A DNA stretch of 64,000 bases, from contig PLOR01000095.1 of the NCBI GenBank assembly GCA_003142185.1, positions 1 to 64,000 of the forward strand. The letters are read 5' to 3'. Position numbers and translations under genes: made by a program. Below are positions 61,713-64,000 of this stretch, one piece after another; within the stretch, counting starts at the first letter, position 1, and each line of letters begins with the position of its first letter. The notes beneath the pieces are model-generated. The model saw only the letters and a program-made list of their open reading frames with translations. It was not told the origin of the DNA and made no database searches. The DNA comes from Bryobacterales bacterium (GTDB lineage: Bacteria; Acidobacteriota; Terriglobia; Bryobacterales; Bryobacteraceae).

Positions 61713-63140
61713 GTGAAACAGTTGCTATCGTTGGCGAGCTTCATTCTACTGGTATCGGTGTCCGGCCCGTTAGCCGGCCAGACTGCATCGCAGGCAACCG
61801 GCGGGCCGCCGCCGCCGGTCGAGATGACGGCGCAGCAGGATCATCAGCGATTGATGGATCTGCTACACATCAACTCGCTGCGGCCGGGAGCGGACCCGAA
61901 TCATCCCGGGGTGGAGAATGCAGTCAACTACGACGAATCGAAGGCAAATCCTTATCCGAAACTGCCGGACCCGCTGGTGTTGAAAAACCGGAAAAGGGTG
62001 ACTACGGCGAAAGTGTGGTGGAGCAAGCGCCGCCCGGAAATCATAGAAGACTTCGACCGGGAGGTTTATGGCCGAGTCCCGAAGGTGACTCCCGCGGTGA
62101 AATGGGAGGTCACGAGCACAAGTAACGACAAGATTGGCGATGTGCCGGTGGTTACGAAGAAACTGATGGGGCACGTCGACAATTCGTCGTACCCTGCGAT
62201 CACGGTGGACATCCAGTTGACGTTGACCACTCCGGCCAACGCGGCCGGTCCGGTGCCGGTAATCATGGAGTTCAGTTTCGGCGCTCCCGGCAATCGGGGA
62301 CCCGGACGCGGACCTGCGCCTCCGCCCGGGCGCGGCATGCCTGCGGCCACGGGACCGAGTTGGCAAGAGCAAGTGTTAGCCCTGGGTTGGGGCTATGCCA
62401 TTCTGACGCCGACCAGCGTGCAAGCCGACAACGGCGCGGGCTTGACGCGCGGCATCATCGGTCTGGTCAATCAAGGCCAGCCGCGCAAGCTGGATGATTG
62501 GGGCGCGCTGCGCGCCTGGGCCTGGGGCGCAAGCCGCGCGCTGGATTACTTTGAGACGGACCACTCGGTTGACGCCAAGCAGGTGGGAGTGGAGGGTCAC
62601 TCGCGATATGGCAAAGCGGCGCTGGTCGCCATGGCGTATGACCAGCGCTTCGCGATCGCCTATGTCAGCTCCTCGGGCGAAGGGGGCGCCAGGCTGCACC
62701 GCCGCAATTTCGGCGAGTTGGTGGAGAACGTGGCCGGCACGGGCGAATATCACTGGATGGCGGGTAACTTCATCAAGTACGCAAGTCTGTTCACACCGAA
62801 TGATTTGCCGGTGGACTCTCACGAGTTGATCGCGCTGTGCGCGCCGCGCCCGGTGTTCATCGGCGCCGGCGCCACGCAAGGTGATGGGTGGGTGGATGCC
62901 AAGGGCATGTTTCTGGCAGCGGCCGGCGCCGGGCCGGTGTACAAGCTGCTAGGTAAGAAGGATCTCGGAACGACTGAGTTCCCCGCGATCGAGACACCAC
63001 TTATCGACGGCGACATAGCTTTCCGGCAACACAGCAGCGGCCACACTCCGGCCCCTAACTGGCCGGTGTTTCTCACTTTCGCCAGGAGGTATCTCAAGGG
63101 ACCGGCGGCAGTGGCCGGCGCGCGGCTGTTGGAGCGATAG
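61713..63140 (+). CDS. Secreted CE15/glucuronoyl-esterase-like hydrolase
   Basis: 475 aa from GTG 61713. An upstream ATG at 61668 lies before the -10 box, so it cannot be in the mRNA from the promoter seen. Signal peptide MKQLLSLASFILLVSVSGPLAG. The alpha/beta hydrolase core has the nucleophile Ser297 in GHSRYGKAAL (the family usually has G-C-S-R-x-G), SSSGEGGARLHRRNFGE after it, and a late His in HSSGHTPAPNW. CE15 enzymes cleave the ester bond between lignin and glucuronoyl xylan; a relaxed plant-polymer role is likely in soil Acidobacteria. Confidence 0.8.
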   Translation: MKQLLSLASFILLVSVSGPLAGQTASQATGGPPPPVEMTAQQDHQRLMDLLHINSLRPGADPNHPGVENAVNYDESKANPYPKLPDPLVLKNRKRVTTAKVWWSKRRPEIIEDFDREVYGRVPKVTPAVKWEVTSTSNDKIGDVPVVTKKLMGHVDNSSYPAITVDIQLTLTTPANAAGPVPVIMEFSFGAPGNRGPGRGPAPPPGRGMPAATGPSWQEQVLALGWGYAILTPTSVQADNGAGLTRGIIGLVNQGQPRKLDDWGALRAWAWGASRALDYFETDHSVDAKQVGVEGHSRYGKAALVAMAYDQRFAIAYVSSSGEGGARLHRRNFGELVENVAGTGEYHWMAGNFIKYASLFTPNDLPVDSHELIALCAPRPVFIGAGATQGDGWVDAKGMFLAAAGAGPVYKLLGKKDLGTTEFPAIETPLIDGDIAFRQHSSGHTPAPNWPVFLTFARRYLKGPAAVAGARLLER

Positions 63141-63255
63141 CAAGCGCCTGATAACGATCGGAAGCGCTCCTCGATAACCCCCCATTGTCATGGGCGGTAT
63201 TCCGGAGTATTATTCATATTAGACAAGCTGCGCGTCGCTAGAAAGAACAACAGCA

Positions 63256-64000
63256 ATGCAGAACACCGTGCCGCCGGTGCGGGAGAGTTCGATAAACGCC
63301 GACGATCCTACGTCAGTTATAGGTCAGCCCGAAACCGGTCTCCCAACGGAGGACGCGGTTCCAGGCAGCGAAGTAGCTCTACAGCGCCTCGATACGATCA
63401 GGCCCGGAACGGTCGTGCTGATCGAATCTCAGGATGGATCCCACTCGGAGGAATACTGCGTCCGCCAGAGCACCCGAAACGGCACGACCCAGAGTATCCG
63501 GCTCGTGCGCAGCCCGTCGACGGACAACGCAGCCGGAGCCGAACCTGTAGCGGAGGAACCCAACTACTACGACGTTCTGCAGATCGGCGTGAAGGCCGAA
63601 GCGGAGACTATCTATCGCGTCTACCGCATCATGGCCGCTCGTTTTCACCCGGACAATCCAAAGACGGGCGATGTCGAGAAGTTCCTGCTTCTGAAGGCGG
63701 CCTACGAAGTGCTGTCCGACCCGGCGCGCCGCAGCGAGTACGATTCGCGGCGCGAAAAGCAGGACGCTGAGCCGATGCCGATTTTCGAGCTGAAGGATTT
63801 TGTGACCGGCGTGGAGTCCGAAGCGAACCGGCGTCTGGGAGTGCTGTCCTTGCTGTACAACCAGCGGCGCCAGGACCCGGAGCGTCCGGCAGTCTCGCTG
63901 CTCCATCTCGAACACCTCATGGCGTTCCCGCGCGAATATCTGAACTTCACGATGTGGTTTCTGCGCGCGAAGGGGTACGTGACGGCGGCCGACAATGCGG
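63256..64000 (+). CDS. J-domain protein, 3' end outside window
   Basis: At least 248 codons, open at the right edge, from ATG 63256. The N-terminal 100 residues are low-complexity and unplaced. A J domain follows (about residues 104-170: NYYDVLQIGVKAEAETIYRVYRIMAARFHPDNP..., AAYEVLSDPARRSEYDSR) with the Hsp70-stimulating His-Pro-Asp motif at residues 131-133. The visible remainder (ANRRLGVLSLLYNQRRQD..., YLNFTMWFLRAKGYV) looks like a winged-helix-type domain. It is not a canonical DnaJ because the J domain is internal and no Gly/Phe or zinc region follows in view. Confidence 0.75.
   Translation, partial: MQNTVPPVRESSINADDPTSVIGQPETGLPTEDAVPGSEVALQRLDTIRPGTVVLIESQDGSHSEEYCVRQSTRNGTTQSIRLVRSPSTDNAAGAEPVAEEPNYYDVLQIGVKAEAETIYRVYRIMAARFHPDNPKTGDVEKFLLLKAAYEVLSDPARRSEYDSRREKQDAEPMPIFELKDFVTGVESEANRRLGVLSLLYNQRRQDPERPAVSLLHLEHLMAFPREYLNFTMWFLRAKGYVTAADNA

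Noticed and set aside
1-64000. CRISPR array
   Set aside because: I looked for regularly spaced short direct repeats on both strands and found none.

Overview
The window is GC-rich bacterial DNA, most likely from an Acidobacteriota member of the Bryobacterales/Solibacter group. The inference rests on gene style: a hexosaminidase with the C-terminal domain typical of Solibacter (TIGR03437-like), a winged-helix/TPR transmembrane regulator, a sedolisin, a CE15-like esterase, many secreted TPR/Sel1 proteins, and short palindromic intergenic repeats. No rRNA, no complete tRNA and no CRISPR array were seen.

Left part (1 to about 33.1 kb) looks like an integrated genomic island. It ends at a 3' fragment of a tRNA-Arg(CCG) gene (33088-33137) that has no 5' half, which is what a tyrosine-recombinase attachment site leaves behind. 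Within it: (a) 1-2.2 kb, a SNF2-type helicase (cut by the window edge) and a phage Gp157-like protein; (b) 3.9-9.9 kb, a run of seven tightly packed genes for small Cys-tailed proteins, two membrane proteins (one SAF-like), a PA-IL-lectin-like protein and a large secreted protein, with no function I can name; (c) 10.4-15.6 kb on the minus strand, an overlapping four-gene operon: ECF-like sigma factor, membrane anti-sigma factor, TPR-CHAT caspase-like protease, PDZ-S41 protease; (d) 16-18.8 kb, a DNA-binding protein, an unknown protein and a CPBP membrane protease; (e) 19.0-30.6 kb, a six-gene defence operon: DUF499-type ATPase, small protein, DUF1156 DNA methylase, DarT toxin, DarG antitoxin, PLD/SNF2 helicase, followed by a convergent PD-(D/E)XK nuclease candidate; (f) 31.6-33.1 kb, a decayed gene, one hypothetical gene, a 167-bp inverted-repeat element and the tRNA fragment.

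Right part (33.7-64 kb) looks like ordinary chromosome: a LytS/LytTR two-component pair with an unusual GyrI-like sensor, a secreted alpha/beta hydrolase and GH20 hexosaminidase, an EreA/ChaN-like protein, M20 peptidase, secreted TPR and Sel1 proteins, a CadC-like TPR regulator, a single-domain response regulator, a sedolisin, a PadR regulator with its membrane partner and a clear palindromic operator, the addB-addA recombination nuclease pair, a methyltransferase, a CE15-like esterase and a J-domain protein running off the right edge. Several gene remnants lie here (integrase and histidine-kinase scraps near 45 kb; a beta-lactamase-like serine hydrolase with its middle deleted near 52.7 kb).

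The two systems most worth attention are the sigma/anti-sigma/CHAT/S41 operon, which resembles a CRISPR-free version of protease-controlled sigma release, and the helicase-methylase-ATPase defence operon that carries a complete DarT-DarG pair between its methylase and helicase genes.
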